Below are positions 7,086-15,012 of a stretch of 64,000 nt of DNA, piece by piece; the stretch's first letter is position 1; each line of letters begins with the position of its first letter. Made by a program: the position numbers and the translations under genes. Source of the stretch: Halorubrum halophilum (GTDB taxonomy: Archaea > Halobacteriota > Halobacteria > Halobacteriales > Haloferacaceae); assembly GCF_000739595.1 (NCBI RefSeq), contig NZ_BBJP01000012.1, positions 1 to 64,000 of the forward strand, written 5' to 3'. The notes under the pieces are model-generated. The model was not told the DNA's origin and ran no database searches. It saw only the letters and a list, made by a program, of their open reading frames with translations.

Positions 7086-8908
7086 ACCGCGGCGCCGCGG
7101 TCGCCGCGGTTAGTCTCGCTGTCCTCCTAGTCGTGTTGACGGCGACGCCCGCTTTGGCGGCCGTGGTGCCGACGGAGACCGGTCCGTCGCCGCAGGTCGA
7201 TGATTCGAACGCAACGTGGGAAGAGCCCGGCCCGTTCTCCCTCGAGGAGCTCCGTCGAAGCGGGACACAGCCGCCGAGTACCGCCGAGGCCGTGACGATC
7301 GAATCCGAACGGAGTCTCGGCACCGGCGGCGCGTTCGTCAAATATCCGACGATATCGCTCATCAACTCCCAATCAAAGCCGCTGAAGCCCTCTACTCGCG
7401 TGCAGTCGAACACGCTCACGTTCGAAACGTCGGCGTATCTCGATGCTGTCGGCGAGTACGAGGTCGTCCTCGTCTACTGGACCGAGGAGACGACGACCGG
7501 ACCGAACGGGCAAGAGCGGACCTACGCGGCCGGTCAGGAGGTGCAGCGGGTCGGCATCAACGTCGACAAGGGCCGGGACGCGTCCCGAATCGGGCTACAG
7601 CCGCACTTCGACGAGACGGTGCAGGCATCGATGTGGCTCGAGAAGGACGGCGAGCTCGTCGACGGTGCCCGGTGGCGGTTCGAACACCGGAGCAATCCGC
7701 TCGCACAGTCGCCGGCGTTCTCTGTCGATTCGGAGGGCGACCTGTTCCGGTGGGGCGGTATCAACATCCTCCTCCCCGCGCTCGTCTCGCTGTTCGTCAG
7801 CCGGAAGATCGCGGACCACGTGTTCGATCGCATCGTGATCGGCGCACAGAAAGGCCTCGGCTTCTGGCTCATCCTCTCCGGGCTCGTCTTCGTCGGGACC
7901 GCCGGCTTCGCGACGTTCGCGACCGCGTCCGTCCTCGCGAACGCGCCCGCCGTTGTGGGGGTGGTCGTCGGCCTCATCGGGCTTATCCTAATGCTCGGTC
8001 TCCGGGACGCTGACGCCGAGAAAGCCGGGTTCTTCCAGCGGCGTCTCGACGACGACGCGCTCACTCCGACCGGAGACGACGCGGCCTCGAGCCGGCTCGT
8101 CCCGAACCGAATCAAAACGGTGGTCAACCGCGGGGGAACGCTGTACGCGCCCGCGAAGGGCCTCACGCCGATGCTCGCCCGCTACTGGGCGGACCCGGCG
8201 GCCGTGCCTCGTGGGGACTTAGCCACTGTCGACGAGGGCGACGCCGACTCCGACCTGGAACGGATGTACGAGGTGGACCCGACGAGCGACGAGGTCCTCA
8301 CTCACTCGCCGGCGACGCTTTCGTTCGCCCCCTCGCTGACGGTGGACGTCGACGAGTCGGAGCTGGCAGAGCCGCCGGAGGGTGACGGAATCGCCTCGCT
8401 ACCGGACGCGATCGCGACGAGTCTGTCGAACTTCTCGACGAGGCTCAATTGGTCGTTCCTCGCGGTCGCCGTCGGCGGCGGCGCACTCGGCTACTTCGGC
8501 GGTATGGCGATCTTCGGCGCGCAGCTGGTCGGCGTCGCGATCGCGGCCGTTCCCGTGCTCATCGCCGGGACGGTCGCCGTCGACGGGAAGATGTCCGTCG
8601 AGCCGGCGCCGTACCACTACTCGGACGTGCGTGCGACCGTCGCGACCGAGCGACAGGAGTACGTCGCCCGCCGGACCTTCGAGGACCTCCACAGTCAGAT
8701 TCAGGATATGGACTGGCAGGCGCTTGACCGCGCTCAGTCGACCGTTCAGACCCTGAGAAAAGAGATGGCCGAGAAGATGGACGACATGTTCGGCACGGAC
8801 ATGGCCGACGAGCAGCTCGACACCACAGACACCGACTCGGACGACGGTGATGGCTCGGCGCCGTGGACGACCGATTCGAACACGGATTCGGGGGTGGCGG
8901 ACGATTAG
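7082..8908 (+). CDS. Large exported membrane protein with ectodomain, TM bundle and cytoplasmic tail
   Basis: A 608-residue protein. A cleavable signal peptide (AAVAAVSLAVLLVVLTATPA) is followed by a ~190-residue extracellular region that includes a beta-rich part (TFETSAYLDAVGEYEVVLVY). Next comes a first membrane segment (INILLPALVSLFVSRKIADH), a long hydrophobic pair around residues 255-305, a cytoplasmic segment, another hydrophobic pair near 460-500, and a C-terminal helical, acidic tail with a short coiled coil (QSTVQTLRKEMAEKMDDMFG). It could be a spike- or channel-like protein of the element. It lies two genes before the ATPase, with which its cytoplasmic parts may interact; this is inference from order. 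Confidence 0.65.
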   Translation: MNRGAAVAAVSLAVLLVVLTATPALAAVVPTETGPSPQVDDSNATWEEPGPFSLEELRRSGTQPPSTAEAVTIESERSLGTGGAFVKYPTISLINSQSKPLKPSTRVQSNTLTFETSAYLDAVGEYEVVLVYWTEETTTGPNGQERTYAAGQEVQRVGINVDKGRDASRIGLQPHFDETVQASMWLEKDGELVDGARWRFEHRSNPLAQSPAFSVDSEGDLFRWGGINILLPALVSLFVSRKIADHVFDRIVIGAQKGLGFWLILSGLVFVGTAGFATFATASVLANAPAVVGVVVGLIGLILMLGLRDADAEKAGFFQRRLDDDALTPTGDDAASSRLVPNRIKTVVNRGGTLYAPAKGLTPMLARYWADPAAVPRGDLATVDEGDADSDLERMYEVDPTSDEVLTHSPATLSFAPSLTVDVDESELAEPPEGDGIASLPDAIATSLSNFSTRLNWSFLAVAVGGGALGYFGGMAIFGAQLVGVAIAAVPVLIAGTVAVDGKMSVEPAPYHYSDVRATVATERQEYVARRTFEDLHSQIQDMDWQALDRAQSTVQTLRKEMAEKMDDMFGTDMADEQLDTTDTDSDDGDGSAPWTTDSNTDSGVADD

Positions 8909-8948
8909 CTCCACGAGCTCTCCGGACCCACTCGGCTCGGTCATCTCG

Positions 8949-9719
8949 ATGCAGCGCGAGGACGACGATCGAAAGGCCGAGTCCGCGCACGTCCCCGCGC
9001 TCCCGACGCTCCGAGCGCAACAACGCGATATCCGGTCGCGGCTCCGCACGGGGTTCGGCTCTCGACACGAGCTCCTCGTGTGGTCGCACGTTGCGGCCGC
9101 GATCTCGGTCGGGAGAGTCCCGGACGACTGGTTCAGTCACCTCATCAACGACCAATGGACCGTCGCGGCGTGTCTCGACGAGCCGAGCGCGCGCCGGCAT
9201 CTCTGTGGAGAGACGGCGCCGTCACCCTCCGAGGCCCGGACGGAGCGGACCCGCATCATCCAGGACGTGCTCTCGCCGGCGTTCCAGAAAGCCGTCGACG
9301 TGATTCGCGCTCAGTCGAACGACTTCACTGACGACCAAGACGGGGTCCGACACACCGACCGCCAGCGGTTCATCGCAATGCGCCCGCGGCTGCACCAGCG
9401 CGTTGTGGACCAGCACCGGGCGCTGAGGGCGCCGTTCGGAGAAGGTGTCCGCTCACAGGCGGATGCGGTTGAATGGGCGGACGAGGTCGCGTACGCGGCA
9501 TCCGGCCACCTTCCTCGCGACTTCACGTCGCAGGTGTGCAACCCGATGAGTCAGTGGTGGACGGCCCTCGCAAATGAGCAAACGGCGGTGCTCGACTCGA
9601 TGCTCGCCGAGGACGTGCTCCCCGCGTGGAACAGTGCGCTTCGAACGGCCTCCACAAACGCCGAGGAGCTCCCGAGCGGGGGAGTCGAATCCTCATCATC
9701 TGCAGGCAACCTATCATGA
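8949..9719 (+). CDS. Soluble helical protein of unknown function, partner of the ATPase gene
   Basis: A 256-residue charged, mainly alpha-helical protein without signal peptide or membrane segment, the only such soluble protein in the operon apart from the ATPase. ATG 8949 is chosen because the protein-like sequence begins MQREDDDRKAESAHVPALPT; an in-frame ATG at 8847 would add an arginine-rich shadow of the preceding gene. Its TGA overlaps the ATG of the ATPase gene. It may be an adaptor or regulator of the ATPase. No family recognised. Confidence 0.55.
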   Translation: MQREDDDRKAESAHVPALPTLRAQQRDIRSRLRTGFGSRHELLVWSHVAAAISVGRVPDDWFSHLINDQWTVAACLDEPSARRHLCGETAPSPSEARTERTRIIQDVLSPAFQKAVDVIRAQSNDFTDDQDGVRHTDRQRFIAMRPRLHQRVVDQHRALRAPFGEGVRSQADAVEWADEVAYAASGHLPRDFTSQVCNPMSQWWTALANEQTAVLDSMLAEDVLPAWNSALRTASTNAEELPSGGVESSSSAGNLS

Positions 9720-11125
9720 GCAACTCCCAGAATATCCCGGACGACATCCCGGTGACATCGACGGACTCGATGCTCGAGGTCGTGCAGGATCCGGAGTACC
9801 TGTACGAGTGGTTAGCCGGCCTCGAGGCGACGAGTATCGACGAGACACGGGAGGTCAAAAACGACAAGCGGCGGCACAGCATCGGCGAGAATCTCGTCCG
9901 ACACATGGAGATGACGCCGTTCCCGGACCTCCTCGAGCGGTTGGAACGGACGCCGGACCCCGTCGAGGGAACACCGCCACACAGCACTCTCCGACACCCA
10001 CGGGCGATGCTCGACGCGATCGTCCACACCTCGGATATGGATGGGTTCCGGCTCGACTTCGAGGACTTCAGCGGACTCTCCGACTCCCGGAGAGGTGTCT
10101 TCGAGTACCTCACTGATCCGGACACGTCCGTCGACGACAGCGACCTCGAGACGACTGGCGGCTCGGATGCGCTGATTCACGGGCCGATGGGCCGCGGAAA
10201 GACGACCTCGGTCTCGACGATGATCGCCCGCTGGATGGAAGTGAACGGCGAGGCGGTCGTCTGGCGCGGAACCCCGCAACGGACCGAGTGGCTTCCGCTG
10301 GCGCCGTGGGCCGTCGTCTGCCTTCCGGAGGGCGTCGAGTACAGCGTCCGGCTCGCACCACCGGAGGACGGCTCCGGGTTCGCAGAAACGGATTTCGAGC
10401 CGATCGAGGTCGACCTCGAGGACATCGTCTGGCGCGTGGAGCGCTACAGCGACCTGGATGACCTGAACAACAACGTCCTCATGTCGGGTGCGTTTCACGT
10501 CGTCTATCCCGATCCGAAGTTCCGAGGGTGCGAGGAGATCACTCAGAAGGCGTCAGAGTGTCCCCCGCTCGAGTACACTTCGATCTGGGAAGCGGAACGG
10601 CGTCGCCACGATCCCGAGCTCGACGACAAGGAGGCGACGCCGACGAGCCACTGGTGGTTCAGCTGGCTGGTCCACCACAACGTCAACGAGGAGCGGTCGA
10701 TGCGGACGACGTGGGTCTGCGACGAGGCGAGCAATCTGTTCAAACACCACGCGTCGAACGATAACGGCGGTCTATCGACCAAAATCGCCGCCGTCAGCCA
10801 GCAGTACGTCGACTTCCGACGGAACGGCCTGTCGTTCGTGTTGCTGACTCAGAAGCCCAGAGAGATCTCTTGGATGATCCGAAAGAAAATGCGCTGGGGA
10901 GTCACCCTCTCCGGCACCGACAACCCCACAGGTAGCGACGAGATCATCGGCGTTCGGCCGCCGATGAGCACAGAAATGACTTCGACCTGGAAACTCGGTC
11001 GCGGGCTGTTCTGGACGAGCGGTCAGTACACCGAGTTCGGCTGGGACGATCTCCCTCGCCGATACAAGGTTCCGGGGAAGCTCCGCGTCATCTCGCCGGA
11101 AGTTCGGAGGGTGAGCGCCAAATGA
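9716..11125 (+). CDS. P-loop ATPase of the integrated element
   Basis: A 469-residue protein. Walker A is GPMGRGKTT at about 156-164 and Walker B is TTWVCDEASNLF near 331-342. It is followed by a strand with a polar end (LSFVLLTQKPREISWMIRKK) like the sensor region of FtsK/HerA/Zot-type motors, and then by a second domain (WGVTLSGTDNP). The N-terminal ~140 residues are unique. A motor ATPase beside membrane proteins is typical of virus or plasmid packaging and secretion systems. Pleolipoviruses also have a conserved putative ATPase downstream of the spike genes, but homology was not tested. Overlaps the preceding gene by 4 bases. Confidence 0.75.
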   Translation: MSNSQNIPDDIPVTSTDSMLEVVQDPEYLYEWLAGLEATSIDETREVKNDKRRHSIGENLVRHMEMTPFPDLLERLERTPDPVEGTPPHSTLRHPRAMLDAIVHTSDMDGFRLDFEDFSGLSDSRRGVFEYLTDPDTSVDDSDLETTGGSDALIHGPMGRGKTTSVSTMIARWMEVNGEAVVWRGTPQRTEWLPLAPWAVVCLPEGVEYSVRLAPPEDGSGFAETDFEPIEVDLEDIVWRVERYSDLDDLNNNVLMSGAFHVVYPDPKFRGCEEITQKASECPPLEYTSIWEAERRRHDPELDDKEATPTSHWWFSWLVHHNVNEERSMRTTWVCDEASNLFKHHASNDNGGLSTKIAAVSQQYVDFRRNGLSFVLLTQKPREISWMIRKKMRWGVTLSGTDNPTGSDEIIGVRPPMSTEMTSTWKLGRGLFWTSGQYTEFGWDDLPRRYKVPGKLRVISPEVRRVSAK

Positions 11126-11231
11126 AACCGATTTCAATCGATTCCCAAAATCGAGCCGAACCGCGCCGAGTGAGGGATTACGCGCTCGCGCGTGCGCCAG
11201 CCCACCACCCCCCCGCGGGATGGAGGTCGGC

Positions 11232-14225
11232 ATGCTAGACGAGATTCCGCTCGACGATGAGCAACTGAAAGTGGTTGGACTCGTCGGCGTCGTCGTCCTC
11301 GCGATCGCCGCTGCGCCGATGATGCTGACACCCTCGGACGACGGGATGGAACCGAACAACGGCACGGTCGTCACTCCCGACGGCACCACGCTCGAGGAGG
11401 TCAGCGACCCGAGCCGAGGACCGCTCGAGAACCTGAACGCGATTCCGGCGTCACACCTGCGAGACGACGAGAGTCCGACTGTCCACGCGTCGACCGGCAC
11501 GCAAACGATGCGCGTGGAGACGACGACGGCCGACGGCGAGCCGGCGCTGAACCTCTCGGACGACCGGACACACGACGGTCGCTGGGTCTCGGTACCGACG
11601 GACTGGTTCAACCGGACGCACGGCGAAGTGCCAGCGGTCGCACGCATCGCTCACGAGCAGAACGGCACCTATACCGAGGCGATACAGGTGCGTGGCGACT
11701 CTGCGGCGTTCTACGTTCGCGGGTTCTCGACGAACACGATCACGTTCGGCGGCGAGCTCGTCATCCGGGACCAGCCGGCGGTCGACGGAACGCGCCACAC
11801 GTATCAGCTCGACTCGCGAGACTCGGTCGACGACGTGTCCATCAATGTGACGGGCGTGATAAATGCAGACAACAATCGAAAAGACGCAGGAATTGTCGGT
11901 GACGGCGACTCGATCTCGGTTGATATTGGCGGGAATATACAACCGGTGGGTCACGAATCGACCACCCCCGTTCTGGATGTGACCGAAGAACCTCCGAGTG
12001 GACCTGATTCCTTTAGTGTGTCAGATTCGGACTGGTCTCCCTCTACTGATACTCAATTGATAATCACCGCTGACGCGAGTAATGTCGTTGATAGTGCTGA
12101 AACTCCTTTTGAGCTCACAAAAGGCGACAACGGCGATGATTACGGAGCCACATGGGAAATGTACATCGCAGATGGCGATGTGGGTAGCTCCGTCTTTTCA
12201 GAGGGTGAGCAGATCAATTCGGACTCTAATTATTATAGTGGTAGTTCGGCCAGCAGCCTTTATCCGAGTTCATCTGTTGACGGTGATATCTCCGGCCAAG
12301 TCACTATCGGCATGGATGTTACGGACGTTCAAAATCTTGATGGGATCAAGCTTTTCGATCCGGTGTTGTCATACGAAGGATATACCGTGGAAGATATGAC
12401 TGTCAGCGCTGACGACGGGACACAAATATCATTCTCAGGGCCCGGAACGTATGATTTCCCGGTTACTAGGGACGCATCAACGATCGACATATCCACCTCC
12501 TCTAACGGAGCTGGGGTTGCTCTGGAATACCGCGCAAGATCTCAAACACATGATCCCGTCGTGGAAGTTAACGGTGAGACGACCGGGTACGACGGCACCC
12601 TCGGTGACGGAGAGACGGTCTCGCTGAACGCGAGCTCGTCGTGGCTCCAAGAGGGGACGAACAACGTCAGCGTGTCCGTGGGTGACGGCTCGGTCACCAG
12701 CGGTCCCGAGCCGCACGTAGACGTGGAGTACCGGCACGACCTCGAGTCGCCGCGGACCGTTCAGTACGAGAGCGAGGCGCTCTCGGAGCGGTACAACGTC
12801 TCGAAGACCTACACGACGCCGCGAGAGAACGCCACTCTCACGGTTCCACACGCGCGAACGGTTCTCTCGATGCGCTCGCTCGAATACCGGCTCAACGAGA
12901 GCGGAACCTACTCGAGCGTCCCGCAGTCGGCGTCGAACCTCTCGGGGACGACGCTCACCGTCGACGTGTCGGAGGTCGCGGGCGATCCGGTGCCGGAGGG
13001 GACGACCGTCGAGGTGCGATCGGTCGGCTCTCGCGTCGACGCGCACAACGCGGAGATCTCCGTCGTGCAGGCGACGCCGGTCGGCTTCGACCTCGACTCG
13101 CGCATCCGACTCGACTCGTGGAGCTCCGATAGCTACCTCGGTATCGGCGAGACGCCGCAGGGAAGCCTCGTCCACTACGCCGAAAACGAGAGCTACTCGG
13201 CCGAGAGCGACTACGTCGAACTGTACGGAGACGGCCGCCAGCGCCTCCACGCGCCGAACGCCTCATCCGGCAGCGAAATGACGCTGAACACGCTTCCCGC
13301 CCGCGTGTCGCCCGGCCAGAACAGCATGCGCGTCCGCGTCCCGGAGAGCGCGAACGCGAGCAACACGGGGTTCGTGGTCGAGCCGGCGAGCGTCGTCGGA
13401 GACGCGTGGATCGCCGAGTACGTCGCCGGCACGGACGGCCAGTGGTACGCGGTCGTCGACGGCGACGGCGAGCAGCTCGGCGCTGCGGAGAAGCCCGACC
13501 CGATCGAGGTGAGCCGCGACGACGTGGGGCTCGTCTCGATCGAGGCGACCGATCCGCCGAGTCCGTCGACTGACTCAGTCGGCAGCGGCGTCTTCGCGAC
13601 CTTCTCGGACGGCAACCTCCCGAGTCTCCTCGTCCTGTTCGGAGGGGTCGGGATGCTGTTTGTCGCCGGTTCGCGTCCGTCGAGTTCGCGGGACGCCGTC
13701 GACAGCATCGCCGCCAGCGTCGGCGGCTCGTTCTCGCGTATCCCGCGTATCGGTGGCCCGGTCGGCTCCGGTGTAGAGTCGGCCGTCTCGGCGGCTGGCA
13801 GCGGGCTAGTGAGCGTTGGGGAGAACCGACTCCTCACCGGTGCCGTCGGCGCCGCGGTCGCCGTGGCGGCCGCAGAGGCCGGGCTGTTCAGCATCGGCTC
13901 GGAGACGGGCGCGATCCTCGCCGTCGCCGGAATCGCCGTCGGCTCGCTGTTCCTCTTGCGCGAGGCGGACGCGTTCACGACGGCGCGGTGGATCGCGATC
14001 GTCGGCGTCGCCGGCGTCGTCGCGCTCCAGGGGCTCGGCGAGACCGACCTCCTCACCGAGCTCGTCAACTCGGACGCGTTCCTCATCTTGGTGCTCATCG
14101 GCAGCTACGCGCTCATCCAGCTCGTCCGCGAGTACCGCGCGAACAACGGACCGAACGACGACCGCCCGCAGGTTGTGATCGGCGGCAACCTCCGAAGCGG
14201 CGGCGACGACGAGGGGTCAGACTGA
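11232..14225 (+). CDS. Giant surface protein with N-terminal anchor and C-terminal membrane bundle (putative spike/adhesin)
   Basis: A 997-residue protein. GGAGGT (11222-11227) precedes ATG 11232. It has an N-terminal membrane helix (VVGLVGVVVLAIAAAPMMLT), then ~780 residues of Thr/Ser/Asp-rich beta-sandwich-like ectodomain with many N-x-S/T sequons (NGT, NLS, NRT, NVT, NAS), a membrane segment (LPSLLVLFGGVGMLFVAG) near 800, and a further C-terminal bundle (GAVGAAVAVAAAEAGLFSIG; TARWIAIVGVAGVVALQGLG; FLILVLIGSYALIQLV). Residues about 205-445 are encoded by markedly less GC-rich DNA than the flanks, as if a receptor-binding module had been exchanged. Best guess: host-recognition or fusion protein of the element. 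Confidence 0.65.
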   Translation: MLDEIPLDDEQLKVVGLVGVVVLAIAAAPMMLTPSDDGMEPNNGTVVTPDGTTLEEVSDPSRGPLENLNAIPASHLRDDESPTVHASTGTQTMRVETTTADGEPALNLSDDRTHDGRWVSVPTDWFNRTHGEVPAVARIAHEQNGTYTEAIQVRGDSAAFYVRGFSTNTITFGGELVIRDQPAVDGTRHTYQLDSRDSVDDVSINVTGVINADNNRKDAGIVGDGDSISVDIGGNIQPVGHESTTPVLDVTEEPPSGPDSFSVSDSDWSPSTDTQLIITADASNVVDSAETPFELTKGDNGDDYGATWEMYIADGDVGSSVFSEGEQINSDSNYYSGSSASSLYPSSSVDGDISGQVTIGMDVTDVQNLDGIKLFDPVLSYEGYTVEDMTVSADDGTQISFSGPGTYDFPVTRDASTIDISTSSNGAGVALEYRARSQTHDPVVEVNGETTGYDGTLGDGETVSLNASSSWLQEGTNNVSVSVGDGSVTSGPEPHVDVEYRHDLESPRTVQYESEALSERYNVSKTYTTPRENATLTVPHARTVLSMRSLEYRLNESGTYSSVPQSASNLSGTTLTVDVSEVAGDPVPEGTTVEVRSVGSRVDAHNAEISVVQATPVGFDLDSRIRLDSWSSDSYLGIGETPQGSLVHYAENESYSAESDYVELYGDGRQRLHAPNASSGSEMTLNTLPARVSPGQNSMRVRVPESANASNTGFVVEPASVVGDAWIAEYVAGTDGQWYAVVDGDGEQLGAAEKPDPIEVSRDDVGLVSIEATDPPSPSTDSVGSGVFATFSDGNLPSLLVLFGGVGMLFVAGSRPSSSRDAVDSIAASVGGSFSRIPRIGGPVGSGVESAVSAAGSGLVSVGENRLLTGAVGAAVAVAAAEAGLFSIGSETGAILAVAGIAVGSLFLLREADAFTTARWIAIVGVAGVVALQGLGETDLLTELVNSDAFLILVLIGSYALIQLVREYRANNGPNDDRPQVVIGGNLRSGGDDEGSD

Positions 14226-14542
14226 TGAGCTGGCTCCTCGAGGCGCTGGCCGCGCTCGGCGCCGGTCAGCGGTTGATGATGGGCGCGATGCTCCTCGTGG
14301 GGGCGCTCTACCTGTTCAAGGCGGTCAAAATCGGTCGGCTCATCGGCACGGTCCTCTCGTCGGGCGCGGCCTACGGCATCGTCGTCCTAGTCGGCGCCGG
14401 CGTCGCGATCGGACTCGGTTGGGTCGACCCGAACGTCGGCCGGATGACCTCGCAGCTGGCGACGTTCGTCGATACGGTGTGGAACGCGATCGGCGAGTGG
14501 GTCATCGACGCGACGATCGGGCGCCTCGAGGAGACGACGTAA
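14225..14542 (+). CDS. Two-helix membrane protein, last gene of the operon
   Basis: A 105-residue protein with hydrophobic helices (GQRLMMGAMLLVGALYLFKA; AAYGIVVLVGAGVAIGLGWV) and an amphipathic C-terminal helix (TFVDTVWNAIGEWVIDATIG). Its ATG overlaps the TGA of the giant surface protein gene. Function unknown; coupled expression suggests a partner of that protein. Confidence 0.6.
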   Translation: MSWLLEALAALGAGQRLMMGAMLLVGALYLFKAVKIGRLIGTVLSSGAAYGIVVLVGAGVAIGLGWVDPNVGRMTSQLATFVDTVWNAIGEWVIDATIGRLEETT

Positions 14543-14644
14543 GGCTATCTGAGAAGGTACTTCGCGGGTTCCCGTCCCCCACTATACCGTGTTCTCACCG
14601 CGGAGAGAGTGTCCTACGACCGTTCTGTACGTTCCACGTGCGGA

Positions 14645-14749
14645 GCGGTGCGTGGCGGTAGGCCGGAGCCGTTCTGGCTCCGGCCGTTATTGTTCTCCCC
14701 CTTAGGGGCTACACCCGTAGGGTCCCCTGCTAACCTACCCACGCACCGC
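14645..14749 (+). ncRNA. Branched structured segment (candidate RNA or origin)
   Basis: An 11-bp perfect long-range pairing joins GCGGTGCGTGG (14645-14655) and CCACGCACCGC (14739-14749). It encloses a 10-bp hairpin (14661-14670 with 14676-14685) and a second hairpin with AGGGG/CCCCT (14704-14708 with 14724-14728) around ACCC-GTA-GGGT (14713-14723). The whole forms a closed two-armed structure. It may be an RNA made past the operon end or a DNA structure used for replication; no known family recognised. Confidence 0.4.
14661..14685 (+). terminator. Terminator-like hairpin of the membrane-protein operon
   Basis: A perfect 10-bp GC-rich stem (GGCCGGAGCC / GGCTCCGGCC) with a GTTCT loop, followed by a T-containing stretch (GTTATTGTTCT), lies about 120 bases after the last operon stop. 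Confidence 0.5.
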
Positions 14750-15012
14750 GGACGCTCTACCGGCCGTTCTCGCGACGTTACACCCTGCGAAAAGCGCGAT
14801 CCGCGACAAGAGGTTAAGAACCATTATGTTTTAAAATCCACCTCGTATCAGCGCAAAATTCACTCGGCGACCGAATCGACGCGCGATCGGCCCCGCCGAC
14901 GCACCGGGTTAACCAACATCGGAGGGTGAGAGGCGCGAAGTGTTGGTTAAGACCGCGAGGAAAAAGAGAGCCGAAGCTATCGCCCGAGGCGAGCCCGTGG
15001 CGCCGAGCGCCG

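Larger units (their letters stand above)
14543..15012. other. 470-base non-coding gap between the convergent element operons
   Basis: No convincing coding region. It holds a strong hairpin at 14661-14685 within a long-range stem (14645-14655 with 14739-14749), an A/T-rich stretch at 14815-14845 and an inverted repeat at 14909-14918/14941-14950. These features fit a transcription terminator together with either a structured RNA or a replication-origin-like region for the element. Confidence 0.5.

Noticed and set aside
9716-11125. Assignment of the ATPase as a conjugative VirB4/TraD protein
   Set aside because: Walker motifs are present, but no relaxase, pilin or coupling-protein genes accompany it and the N-terminal domain is different.
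12082-12399. 105-codon frame inside the giant surface protein gene
   Set aside because: It is an out-of-frame reading of the AT-richer module; the main frame continues intact through it.
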